Of a stretch of DNA of 64,000 nucleotides, positions 8,603 through 17,146 are shown piece by piece (positions within the stretch are counted from its first letter, which is position 1; each line of letters begins with the position of its first letter). The DNA is from Ruegeria marina (GTDB taxonomy: Bacteria; Pseudomonadota; Alphaproteobacteria; Rhodobacterales; Rhodobacteraceae): contig NZ_FMZV01000019.1 in NCBI RefSeq assembly GCF_900101475.1, positions 25,593-89,592 of the forward strand, in the 5' to 3' direction. A program made the position numbers and the translations under genes. The notes under the pieces are model-generated. The model made no database searches and had not been told where the DNA came from. It saw only the letters and a program-made list of their open reading frames with translations.

Positions 8603-10676
8603 TCCTGCTGGCCACGCCCAGTATGTCTGCTTCTCGCCCGCGCAGGGTTTCGGCCAGCGCTTCGGCGACGGAAGATACGCTTTCATCCCGTGGTCGGCGC
8701 ATGTCGAACAGGGGCGTCCGGCTGAGAATGGCTATGACTTCGCTTTTTCCGTAGTCACCTTCCGTGACCTGGATGGCAAGACGTGAATCGTCCTGTTGCA
8801 ACTCGGCTATCGACCACAGGACCCGGACATCCCGCAATCCGTTTTCCACGGTGCCAAGTTCGCCCAGCTCATGCTCTGTCCGCACGACGTTTGGCAGGAT
8901 GTGGAACACCTTGCCAGTATTGTCCACGACCATCACCCAGAGTGATCCCGCTGTGGATGCCGGGACGCGGACATCGACGACCGGGTTCTCTCCTGTATGA
9001 AATACCCCGGTCAGAGACGTCTGGCCGCTTGCGCCGTTGATCAGCCGGATCGACAGGGCATCCGACGGGGCCGGGGGCAGAACCGCCCGGATGGCGCACA
9101 GATCGCGGTTCAGAACGGTTGTGTCCAGCCGCAAGTCCCGGTCCCCGATCCGTGGGCGCAGCGCATCCTGAATCATTGCCGCGTCTTCGGGCTGTTCCAG
9201 ATCGCCGGAGAGAGTGATGGTATCCGTCAGACCATAGATTGCATCGCCGCCATCCGTCTGGGTCAGCGGGCCGCAACTCGCCAGCGGATCGACAAGCTTC
9301 TGGACGTCGGCCGCCGTCAGCGTTTCGGGACCGGCGGCCAGTTCCGTGCGCACCGAAAAGCCCGAAAGCTTTTCCCATTCGTCAATCCGGCTTTCAAGGG
9401 CGTCCCGGGCTTCCCGATCTGGGGCAAGCCCGACCAGCGTGGCCTGCGTGTCTGCGATTTCGAGTTGCCACGGGGCGAGGCGGGCCGCAAGTGCCAAAAG
9501 TTCCTCGGCCTTGGCTGGCCAGTCCGGAACCGGCATGCCCTGCGCCAGCGTGATGTCGTTCGATGCCGGTGACACGCCTGCGATACGTGTGGCCGCGGCT
9601 TCGAGCGCGGTTGCAGTCTCGGCATCGGGGGCATGAGCGGCCAGGGACAGGCTGCCATTCTCGAAAACCGCTGAAAACATGTAGGGCGCCGCCAGCGGCA
9701 GCGGCGGCGGAAACAGCCGATCTCCGAACAACATGTAGCCGCCAGTCGCGCCGCCTGCGAGGCCCAACAGAACAAGACCCAGGACCACTCGCTTGGTTCG
9801 TTTGCTTCCCGAACCGGACTTGCGGCCGGCCTTTTCCGCGGAATGCGGTTTCAGTATCCGGTCAAGCCGCCGAAGTGCTTCGGTCGCCGAGGCAGGTCGG
9901 TCTTCGAGTTTCGGAGCGCTCAACGAGTCGATCAGCCCCTTGAGTGGTTCCTTCAGCCGCGAAGTGTCGAGCGGTTGCTGTTTGCGACGGATGATCTCTC
10001 CGGGTGTGCTTCCGACATCGGGTATCTCGCCCTTGGCCGCGGCAAGGATCGAGGCGCCTAGCGCATAAAGATCGGTCCGGAACTCCGAGCGGCCGTCCAG
10101 TTGCTCCGGGGCGGCGAACTCGTATTTGCCGGCGAAATCGTTGCCGACAATCGTGCGGGCGTTGGCAGAGGTGTCCTTGGCGATCCCGAAATCAATGATC
10201 GTGGCGCGCTCGGCCTCGCGTCCGCGCAGGATGATGTTGTCGGGTGAAAGATCTCGATGCACGATGCCCTGAGCATGGGTGGCTTCCAGGCCTTCCAGGA
10301 TTCTGTGGGCGATGATCATCAATTCGCGATCGGACGGGCGGCGCTCGAACATGACGTCGTTCAGGGATGGCCCGTCAATGTAGTCCATCACCAAAAACAC
10401 CTGGCCGGAATCCGCCCGCGAACAATCGGCGTAACGCACGACTGCATCGTGTACGATCGCGCGCATCTCTTCCTCGCGCTTCATGAGTTCGAGGTAATCG
10501 TCATTGCCGGAGAACCGTGCATTGAGCGCCTTGATCGCAAAGCTGCGCCCCGTGATCTGGTTGCGCGCAAGATAGACTTCGCCGGTTCCACCGCGACCCA
10601 GAACGCCCTCGATCTCGTAGGTATTGTTCAGAACCTGCCCTGGGCGGAACATGTCGGAGGGCAGCGGATCGATCAT
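8583..10676 (-). CDS. ppkA: Type VI secretion-associated serine/threonine kinase (PpkA type)
   Basis: A membrane-spanning eukaryotic-type kinase of 697 residues. Visible motifs are the glycine loop 'GRGGTGEVY' (27-35), Lys49 in 'FAIKA', 'HRDLSPDN' (140-147, catalytic Asp142) and 'DFG' (162-164). One transmembrane helix lies near 297-317, and the remaining ~380 residues are periplasmic. The C-terminal part resembles DUF4384 and is preceded by a BON-like segment with two cysteines; both resemble the end of the TonB-like protein at 21571-23088. In known systems PpkA phosphorylates the FHA protein to switch on T6SS assembly, opposed by PppA. ATG 10676 has GGAG 8 nt upstream; an upstream TTG (10727) does not. 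It is divergent from clpV. Confidence 0.86.
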   Translation of the reverse strand: MIDPLPSDMFRPGQVLNNTYEIEGVLGRGGTGEVYLARNQITGRSFAIKALNARFSGNDDYLELMKREEEMRAIVHDAVVRYADCSRADSGQVFLVMDYIDGPSLNDVMFERRPSDRELMIIAHRILEGLEATHAQGIVHRDLSPDNIILRGREAERATIIDFGIAKDTSANARTIVGNDFAGKYEFAAPEQLDGRSEFRTDLYALGASILAAAKGEIPDVGSTPGEIIRRKQQPLDTSRLKEPLKGLIDSLSAPKLEDRPASATEALRRLDRILKPHSAEKAGRKSGSGSKRTKRVVLGLVLLGLAGGATGGYMLFGDRLFPPPLPLAAPYMFSAVFENGSLSLAAHAPDAETATALEAAATRIAGVSPASNDITLAQGMPVPDWPAKAEELLALAARLAPWQLEIADTQATLVGLAPDREARDALESRIDEWEKLSGFSVRTELAAGPETLTAADVQKLVDPLASCGPLTQTDGGDAIYGLTDTITLSGDLEQPEDAAMIQDALRPRIGDRDLRLDTTVLNRDLCAIRAVLPPAPSDALSIRLINGASGQTSLTGVFHTGENPVVDVRVPASTAGSLWVMVVDNTGKVFHILPNVVRTEHELGELGTVENGLRDVRVLWSIAELQQDDSRLAIQVTEGDYGKSEVIAILSRTPLFDMRRPRDESVSSVAEALAETLRGREADILGVASRIIEARQ

Positions 10677-10821
10677 CTGAGAGGCTCCGTAAGCTGAGGC
10701 AGGTTCCAAGAAAAACTGTCGATTCAATCACAAATCCGGCCTACACTTACCGGAATATCAATGGGACGATTATTTCATCGGAACCCGGTTCCAACAACAT
10801 TTTTCAGATAAGAGGTCTGCC
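10677..10821. promoter_or_regulatory. Divergent promoter region ppkA / clpV
   Basis: A 145-bp intergenic region between the divergent kinase and clpV genes. It is locally AT-rich near 10745-10810 and should hold promoters for both T6SS arms. An AAGAGG ribosome site lies just before the clpV ATG. No clear operator palindrome was seen. Confidence 0.5.
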
Positions 10822-13545
10822 ATGGCGGCACGTGCTGCGCAGGAGACGGTCAAGCGCAAGGAACTCGTGGGCAAGCTGAATCCGGTTTGTCTCAAGGCGT
10901 TTTCAGCGGCAGCGCAGGCCGCCAAGAGGCGCGGCAACCCCTATGTCGAACTGGTGCATTTCGTGACCGCCCTCGCCGATAGCGAACGGTCCGACTTTGC
11001 CTTGTTGCTGGAGGCTGCGGGCGTGGACCGTGGCAAGCTTGACGGCGACATGCTGCGGGCCACGGATGCCCTGCCACACGGGGCGGGTTCGGTCGAGGAG
11101 TTCTCGGACCATATCTTTCGCGCGATTCAGGAAGCGTGGAATTTCGGGTCTCTGGAATTTGGCGACGATCAGGTCCGGTCCGCCTATATCCTGCTGGCTG
11201 CGCTCAGGACTCCGGTTCTCGAAGGTTTGTTGTTCAAGATGAGCCTCGAGTTCGACAAACTTGATGCGGGCACCATGTCCGCGCAACTTGACGAGTTGCT
11301 GGCCGCCTCGTTGGAACGTACCGGCGATGCCGCGGGCGATGCGCCCAAGGCAAAACCCAAACCGGGCGGGCAGACGGCGCTGTCGCAATATGCGGTCAAC
11401 CTGACCGAACGCGCACGCGGCGGCAAGATGGATCCGGTGGTGGGGCGAGACGCCGAGATCCGCCAGATCATAGATATCCTGATGCGGCGAAAGCAGAACA
11501 ACCCGATCCTGACCGGCGAGGCGGGGGTGGGCAAGACCGCCGTTGTCGAAGGCTTCGCACAGCGACTGGCCAAGGGCGACGTGCCGCCACAACTTAAGAA
11601 TGTCGAGTTGCAGATGCTGGATATCGGGCTGATGCAGGCCGGTGCCTCGGTCAAGGGCGAATTCGAAAAGCGGCTGAAATCGGTGATCGAAGAGGTGCAA
11701 AGCTCAGACGTGCCGATCATTCTCTTCATCGACGAGGCGCATACGCTGATCGGGGCAGGGGGCGCGGCAGGAACCGGCGATGCGGCGAACCTGCTGAAAC
11801 CGCCCTTGGCGCGTGGCGAATTGCGCACGATTGCTGCGACGACCTGGGCGGAATACAAACAGCATATCGAACCCGACCCGGCGCTGACCCGCCGGTTCCA
11901 GGTGGTCAAGGTCGAAGAACCCTCCGAGGCCAATGCCGTGCTGATGTGCCGGGGCGTCGCGGGCGTGCTGGAAAAACACCACCAAGTCGAAGTGCTGGAC
12001 GAAGCGATCGAAGCCGCGGTCGCCATGTCGCACCGTTACATCCCAAGCCGGCAATTGCCGGACAAGGCGATCAGCCTGCTCGACACGGCCTGCGCCCGCG
12101 TGGCGGTCTCGCAGCACGCGACACCCGCCGAGGTCGAGGATATCGACCGGCGTCTGGCCGCGCTGGAAATCGAGCAGGGTATCATCGAGCGCGAAGAGGC
12201 AATCGGGATCGACGTGAGCGAGCGCAAGGCGGATGTGGAGGCCGCGCTCGAGACGACCCGTGCGGCCATGGATGCTGCAAATGCACGCTGGGCGGCGGAA
12301 AAGGAACTTGTGGCCGAAATCCTGGATCTGCGGGCCAGGTTGCGTGGTGTCGGCGCCGCTGTGGACGACACAGGCAATGTGGGAGACGCGTCTGCCGAAG
12401 AGATGGGTGAGGTCGAGGCCGCAGAGACGGATTTGCCCGAAGAAGTGGTGTTTGACCGCGAAGAAACGCTAAAGACTTTGCGCGACCGGATGGGCGATCT
12501 TTCCAATGCACAGGGTGAGAACCCGCTGATCCTGCCGTCGGTTGACAGGATGGCCGTTGCTTCTGTGGTGCAGGACTGGACCGGCATTCCCATGGGCCGG
12601 ATGCTCGCCAGCCAGGCCGAGCGTGCACTGACACTGGCGGCGGCACTGACCGAGCGGGTTGTGGGCCAGGATCACGCGATGGCAATGATCGCGAACCGCA
12701 TCCAGACATCTTCCGCCGGTTTGAAGGCGCCCGAAAAGCCGGTCGGTGTTTTCCTGTTATGCGGGCCATCCGGCGTCGGAAAGACGGAAACTGCCCTGGC
12801 CATCGCTGAACAGATGTACGGTGGCGAAGACAATCTGATTTCGATCAACATGAGCGAGTACCAGGAAGCACATACGGTAAGTACTTTGAAAGGAGCCCCA
12901 CCGGGATATGTCGGCTACGGCAAGGGCGGTGTCCTGACCGAGGCGGTGCGTCGCCGGCCGTATTCCGTGATCCTGCTGGACGAAGTGGAGAAAGCGCATC
13001 CCGATGTGCACGAGATCTTCTTCCAGGTTTTTGACAAGGGGATGATGGACGATAGCGAAGGCCGCAGAATCGACTTCAAGAACACGCTGATCCTTCTGAC
13101 GTCGAACGTCGGATCAGATGAAATCATGGCGATGACCGAGGATGGAAACAGGCTGGCCGATCAGGATGAACTGACGGCAGCGTTGCGTGCCCCATTGCTC
13201 AAGGTTTTCCCTGCCGCCCTTTTGGGGCGGGTGGTTACCATACCATATTATCCGCTGTCGGATGCAATGATCGAGGCCATTGCCGGCCACAAGCTGCGCT
13301 CGATCGCGAAACGGCTCGAAGCCGGGTACGATGCCAAACTGGTGCTGGGCGAGGGCGCGATGGACTTGATCAAGGCGCGCTGCACCGAGATCGAAAGCGG
13401 CGGCCGGATGATCGACGCGATCCTGACCAATACTCTTTTGCCCGAACTCAGCCGCAGGCTGCTACAGGGGCGTTTGAGCGGGGAAAGCTTTTCCAGGGTG
13501 ACAGTCACCGGTGGTGATGGCGGATTTGACTACGTGTTCGAATAG
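10822..13545 (+). CDS. tssH: T6SS sheath-disassembly AAA+ ATPase ClpV/TssH
   Basis: A 907-residue Hsp100 protein. The N-domain (about residues 1-160) is followed by AAA1 with Walker A 'GEAGVGKTA' (about 232-240) and Walker B 'LFIDEAHTL' (about 301), a coiled middle domain (about 430-530), and AAA2 with Walker A 'GPSGVGKTE' (about 648-656) and Walker B 'VILLDEVEKAHPDV'. ClpV extracts and unfolds contracted TssB/TssC sheath so that subunits can be reused. It begins the plus-strand T6SS run and is followed at once by the effector-adaptor genes, suggesting one transcript. Confidence 0.95.
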   Translation: MAARAAQETVKRKELVGKLNPVCLKAFSAAAQAAKRRGNPYVELVHFVTALADSERSDFALLLEAAGVDRGKLDGDMLRATDALPHGAGSVEEFSDHIFRAIQEAWNFGSLEFGDDQVRSAYILLAALRTPVLEGLLFKMSLEFDKLDAGTMSAQLDELLAASLERTGDAAGDAPKAKPKPGGQTALSQYAVNLTERARGGKMDPVVGRDAEIRQIIDILMRRKQNNPILTGEAGVGKTAVVEGFAQRLAKGDVPPQLKNVELQMLDIGLMQAGASVKGEFEKRLKSVIEEVQSSDVPIILFIDEAHTLIGAGGAAGTGDAANLLKPPLARGELRTIAATTWAEYKQHIEPDPALTRRFQVVKVEEPSEANAVLMCRGVAGVLEKHHQVEVLDEAIEAAVAMSHRYIPSRQLPDKAISLLDTACARVAVSQHATPAEVEDIDRRLAALEIEQGIIEREEAIGIDVSERKADVEAALETTRAAMDAANARWAAEKELVAEILDLRARLRGVGAAVDDTGNVGDASAEEMGEVEAAETDLPEEVVFDREETLKTLRDRMGDLSNAQGENPLILPSVDRMAVASVVQDWTGIPMGRMLASQAERALTLAAALTERVVGQDHAMAMIANRIQTSSAGLKAPEKPVGVFLLCGPSGVGKTETALAIAEQMYGGEDNLISINMSEYQEAHTVSTLKGAPPGYVGYGKGGVLTEAVRRRPYSVILLDEVEKAHPDVHEIFFQVFDKGMMDDSEGRRIDFKNTLILLTSNVGSDEIMAMTEDGNRLADQDELTAALRAPLLKVFPAALLGRVVTIPYYPLSDAMIEAIAGHKLRSIAKRLEAGYDAKLVLGEGAMDLIKARCTEIESGGRMIDAILTNTLLPELSRRLLQGRLSGESFSRVTVTGGDGGFDYVFE

Positions 13546-13566
13546 GTCTGGATGCTGAGGGCCGGT

Positions 13567-14619
13567 ATGTGGCTGCTCTTCAACAATACCCCTTTTGCCG
13601 CCGAACGCGGCTGGACCCGCGACGAAAACGGAGCGGAATCCTGGCTTGTGGTCATCAAGGCGACCTTCGATGTTGCGCCGGATGGCGTGCAGACTCCGGC
13701 TGAAAAGCAGCGACCTGTTTCCCTGTCGCCTGTCTACGAAGGCTCGGGCGCGACCGCGGAACTCGTCGAAGACACCGATCTCAATATCGCCAAGCCACGA
13801 ACGGATGTCTTTGTCGCCGGGCAGGCCCATGCGCCGGGGGGCCGGGCTGTCGAATGCGAATTGCGGCTGAAGGTTGCCGATATCGACAAACGGGTGCGGG
13901 TGCTGGGTGACCGTGTTCTGGGGGTCGGTCCTGTCGGGTTGGCCATAGGAGCGCCCCGCGATTTTGACAGGATACCGCTCAGTTGGCGTCGCACCTATGG
14001 CGGCTGGGATCAGGATCCGGAAAACCCCGGCTGGGAACCGGAAAACACAATCGGGACGGGGTTTGCCACCGATACCCAGCGTCTGGCGGGCCACCCGGCA
14101 CCGAATTTCGAGTATCCCGACGCGCCCTATGCCGGACCGGGAAGGGGACGTCCGGCAGGCTTCGGCCCGGTCGCGCGGCACTGGCAGCCAAGGGTTCGCT
14201 ACGCGGGAACCTATGATGGGCACTGGGAAAAGACCCGCGATCCGCTTTTGCCGCTCGATTTCGACCGCCAGTTCTATCAATCGGCTCCGCGCGACCAGCA
14301 GAGCGCCCAGCCGCTGGTCGGGTACGAGCATGTCCGGCTCGGCAATTTCACACCTGACGGGTTCTGGCAGTTCCTGATCCCCCGCGTGACCTTCGACATC
14401 GTCACGGAGTTTTACAATCGGCCTACGCGGCGCAGCGGTGCCCAGATCCATTCCTTGTGGGTCTATCCGGAAGAACGCCGGTTCACGGTTGTCTGGCTTT
14501 CGGCACTACCGGTTCCTTACGACGAGGAACGCTTGAAATCGACGACCGTATCGGTGCGTCGTCGCGCCGGTGTGCCGGACTCGATCCGGCGCACCGGTGT
14601 ATGGTTGGGGGACGCATGA
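13567..14619 (+). CDS. DUF2169 family T6SS effector adaptor/chaperone
   Basis: A 350-residue protein. The ATG at 13567 is favoured because 'MWLLFNNTPFAAERGW' matches the usual N-terminus of DUF2169 and GAGGG lies just upstream; another ATG occurs at 13552. DUF2169 proteins are encoded beside PAAR-like or VgrG-associated toxins, and are thought to help load the effector onto the spike. Here it precedes a ketosynthase-like protein and a PAAR-like effector. Its stop overlaps the next start in an ATGA arrangement, indicating translational coupling. No catalytic motif was seen. Confidence 0.8.
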   Translation: MWLLFNNTPFAAERGWTRDENGAESWLVVIKATFDVAPDGVQTPAEKQRPVSLSPVYEGSGATAELVEDTDLNIAKPRTDVFVAGQAHAPGGRAVECELRLKVADIDKRVRVLGDRVLGVGPVGLAIGAPRDFDRIPLSWRRTYGGWDQDPENPGWEPENTIGTGFATDTQRLAGHPAPNFEYPDAPYAGPGRGRPAGFGPVARHWQPRVRYAGTYDGHWEKTRDPLLPLDFDRQFYQSAPRDQQSAQPLVGYEHVRLGNFTPDGFWQFLIPRVTFDIVTEFYNRPTRRSGAQIHSLWVYPEERRFTVVWLSALPVPYDEERLKSTTVSVRRRAGVPDSIRRTGVWLGDA

Positions 14620-15668
14620 TGGCGGAGTCCGTTGTGATCCTGTCGGTTGGGGCGCGTACACCCCTGGGGTTTTCCCTCGCGGCGTCGGCGGCGGCGGTTC
14701 GGGCGGGAATATCGGCGATCGGGGACCACCCTTTCATGATCGACCGGTTCGGACAGTGCATGAAGGTCACGCGGGATATCGGTCTCGATCCTCAGGCAAA
14801 TGGTGTCGATCGGGAAATCGAACTGGCCCTGTCCGCCGCCAGGGACGCGCTGCAGGCTTTATCCGATGTGTCAGACCTTCCGCCAGTGACATTACTGCTT
14901 TCCACGGGGGAAAGCCGGCCCGGCAAGGTGGACGGGCATGCCGATGCGGTCTACCAGGCGATGGCGGCGCAACTCCGTCCGGCCATGGGCGGAGCAATCG
15001 CCGAAGGAACCTGCGGCGGCCTCATGGCCATCCATCACGCGGCGGTTGCCCTTTCCGAAAGTCGTGCCGAACTGTGCCTGGCAGGCGGCGTTGACAGCTA
15101 TCTGGTTCCCGAGACGATGGAGTGGCTGGACGAGTCCGAACGTCTCCATTCCGAAGGCAACATCTACGGGTTCTGTCCCGGCGAAGGAGCGGCCTTTTGC
15201 CTGATGGCGAGGGCGGAAACGGCTGCCCGGCTCGGACTCGCGCCTCTGGTATCCGTTTTGGCTTCGGAAACTGGTACAGAGGAAAACAGGATAGGCACCG
15301 AAACGATATGCCTCGGAGAAGGGCTGGGCATGGTTCTGGCCAAGATGCGCGACAACCTGCCGGACCCCGAACATCCGGTCGACCGTATCCTTTGTGACAT
15401 GAACGGCGAACGTTATCGTGGCAATGAATACGGTTTTGCCGTCCTGCGCAGCTCCGGCCTGTTCCGAGACGCGGCCGGGTTTGAAACGCCGGCGGATTGC
15501 TGGGGCGATCTGGGCGCCGCCACCGGACCGGCCTGTATCGGACTGGTCGCAGAGGCCCACGCCCGTGGGTATGCCAAGGGACCATTGTCGCTGGTCTGGG
15601 GCAGTTCCGACAACGGCAGCCGCGCGGCAGTGATGGTGGCGGACGCAAGGAGAGATGCCGATGCCTAG
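14616..15668 (+). CDS. Beta-ketoacyl-synthase-like (thiolase-fold) T6SS-associated protein, probably non-condensing
   Basis: A 350-residue protein with thiolase-fold features: 'VGARTPLGFS' near the start, a nucleophile-elbow-like 'GTCGGLMAIHHAA' with Cys133, and 'CPGEGAAFCLMARAE' (187-201), which resembles the PGEGAA stretch of ketosynthases. The two histidines that complete the condensing triad appear to be missing: the first site reads 'DMNGERYRGNE' and the second 'WGDLGAATGP'. This makes an adaptor or scaffold role more likely than lipid synthesis. Homologous genes next to DUF2169 and DUF4150 are common in T6SS effector islands. It overlaps both neighbours, so the three are probably made together. 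Confidence 0.7.
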   Translation: MMAESVVILSVGARTPLGFSLAASAAAVRAGISAIGDHPFMIDRFGQCMKVTRDIGLDPQANGVDREIELALSAARDALQALSDVSDLPPVTLLLSTGESRPGKVDGHADAVYQAMAAQLRPAMGGAIAEGTCGGLMAIHHAAVALSESRAELCLAGGVDSYLVPETMEWLDESERLHSEGNIYGFCPGEGAAFCLMARAETAARLGLAPLVSVLASETGTEENRIGTETICLGEGLGMVLAKMRDNLPDPEHPVDRILCDMNGERYRGNEYGFAVLRSSGLFRDAAGFETPADCWGDLGAATGPACIGLVAEAHARGYAKGPLSLVWGSSDNGSRAAVMVADARRDADA

Positions 15669-16593
15669 TCATGTCTTGGTTAACGGTCTGGGACTGACCT
15701 ACAAGTCGACGATCGGCATCTCGATCGCAACCATACCGGATGTCTGCAAGACACCCTCGCCCGGCGGTCCGGTGCCGATCCCCTATCCCAATATCGCCAA
15801 CCAGGGAACGCTGGGAGACGGGACGACCACGGTCAAGGCGATGGGCAAGATGATCGCCATCAAGGGCTCGCAATACAAGTCCTCGAACGGCGACGAGCCC
15901 GGCACGGCCGGCGGTGTCAAATCCAACGTCAACATGAAGGCGACCGACTGGATCACCTATTCCTTCGACGTCAAGATGGACGGCAAAAACGCCTGCCGCC
16001 ACACGGACAAGAAGTTCCACAACAACCAGAATACCGTGGATTTGGCGGGGAACCTCGACCCGGCTGTTGGTGGTCTGGATGGCGGGGATAACCCGTTCGA
16101 GATCAAGTGCGAAGACGCGCCCGCATCCAGCAGCGAGAAATTCACGGACTGCCAGAAAAAGGAGATCTGTGCCAAGTGCGGGCGTCTGAATGCCGCAATG
16201 AAGGATCCAGCCTATGACCTCAGCCGCGTTACCGATGACAAGGCGGCATACAAGGCAACCCGCAAAGAGGGGAACTCGGCCTGTGCCGCCATTCATCGTC
16301 AGGCGAAGAAGGGGAAAGGAATTGGAGGCGAGGGCAAGCCCGAAGACATGGGATTTCAGGTCGCGGATGAAGAATGCGAGAAGGAACTGAAGCAACAGGC
16401 CGCCGACAATGACTACAAGGGGTTCAGCCCGGATCACGTCCAGGAACTGCAATTGGGCGGCCACCCGACCAATCCAAGCAATCTTCTGTGGATGACGAGC
16501 CGGGCCAACAGCTGGGTAGGTACAACGCTCAAGAACTTTGACCCGAAACCAAATGGCAGCCACACCGGGGTGAAGCCCGACTGCTGCGACTGA
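15661..16593 (+). CDS. PAAR-like (DUF4150) T6SS effector with HNH-type nuclease C-terminus
   Basis: The start is the ATG at 15661, 8 nt after AAGGAG; another ATG at 15655 is too close to the site. Of 310 residues, about the first 130 are a PAAR-like DUF4150 domain ('VCKTPSPGGPVPIPYPN') that caps the VgrG spike. A cysteine-rich linker follows (about 155-215). The C-terminal ~60 residues contain 'SPDHVQELQLGG' and 'NPSNLLWMTSRANSW', a pattern seen in HNH/Endonuclease VII-fold toxins, with the His of 'DHV' as the likely catalytic base. It is inferred to cut nucleic acid in a target cell. The two following genes look like immunity proteins. Confidence 0.78.
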   Translation: MPSHVLVNGLGLTYKSTIGISIATIPDVCKTPSPGGPVPIPYPNIANQGTLGDGTTTVKAMGKMIAIKGSQYKSSNGDEPGTAGGVKSNVNMKATDWITYSFDVKMDGKNACRHTDKKFHNNQNTVDLAGNLDPAVGGLDGGDNPFEIKCEDAPASSSEKFTDCQKKEICAKCGRLNAAMKDPAYDLSRVTDDKAAYKATRKEGNSACAAIHRQAKKGKGIGGEGKPEDMGFQVADEECEKELKQQAADNDYKGFSPDHVQELQLGGHPTNPSNLLWMTSRANSWVGTTLKNFDPKPNGSHTGVKPDCCD

Positions 16594-16603
16594 GAGCAAG
16601 AGG

Positions 16604-17143
16604 ATGCCTGCAACTGACGAAGAACTGCGAGCACTGATCGCCAGGATGCTCGACCGCAAAGCGGAATATGAGACATTGAAGTTCGATGAGCCATTCGAGC
16701 GCCCGAATCCCGGTCCAGCTGCAGAAGACGACTTGCGCAGGGCCGAGTCGCTGATCGGCAAACCACTTCCCGTCGATCTTCGCCGGTTCTTGTCGATCAG
16801 GGATGGTTTCGACTACATGGATGGCCGTGCGAAAATCCTGGGCGCCGGCGAATATGGCGCCCGCTGGGTCGTGGAAGCGATGGATGCCATGGACGAACTC
16901 TTTACTGAGTTCGCCGCCCACAACCCACTTCGCCATGGTGCCTTCCCAGTCATGGTCGGTGAGGATTCAAGACCGATGGTGCTCTACGAAATCCCGGCCG
17001 GAGGGGGGGCGGGTGAATATGTCGAATATGACTGGGTCGAAGAGATAGACCGGTATGCCTCGCTCGTGGATTGGCTGGAAAGCGACCTTGCAGTCGTCGA
17101 AGTGCTGATCGACCGTGAACTCAACGGCACTGAGGAGGGTTAG
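16604..17143 (+). CDS. SMI1/KNR4-type immunity protein
   Basis: A 179-residue acidic, soluble protein without signal peptide or membrane segment. 'AEDDLRRAESLIGKPLPVDL' followed by 'RRFLSIRDGFDY' fits the SMI1/KNR4 (SUKH) fold, a common immunity family for nuclease toxins. It starts 10 nt after the effector stop, which is the normal place for cognate immunity. It is expected to bind and block the HNH-type toxin domain in the producing cell. The family call rests on short motifs and genomic position. Confidence 0.65.
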   Translation: MPATDEELRALIARMLDRKAEYETLKFDEPFERPNPGPAAEDDLRRAESLIGKPLPVDLRRFLSIRDGFDYMDGRAKILGAGEYGARWVVEAMDAMDELFTEFAAHNPLRHGAFPVMVGEDSRPMVLYEIPAGGGAGEYVEYDWVEEIDRYASLVDWLESDLAVVEVLIDRELNGTEEG

Positions 17144-17146
17144 TGC

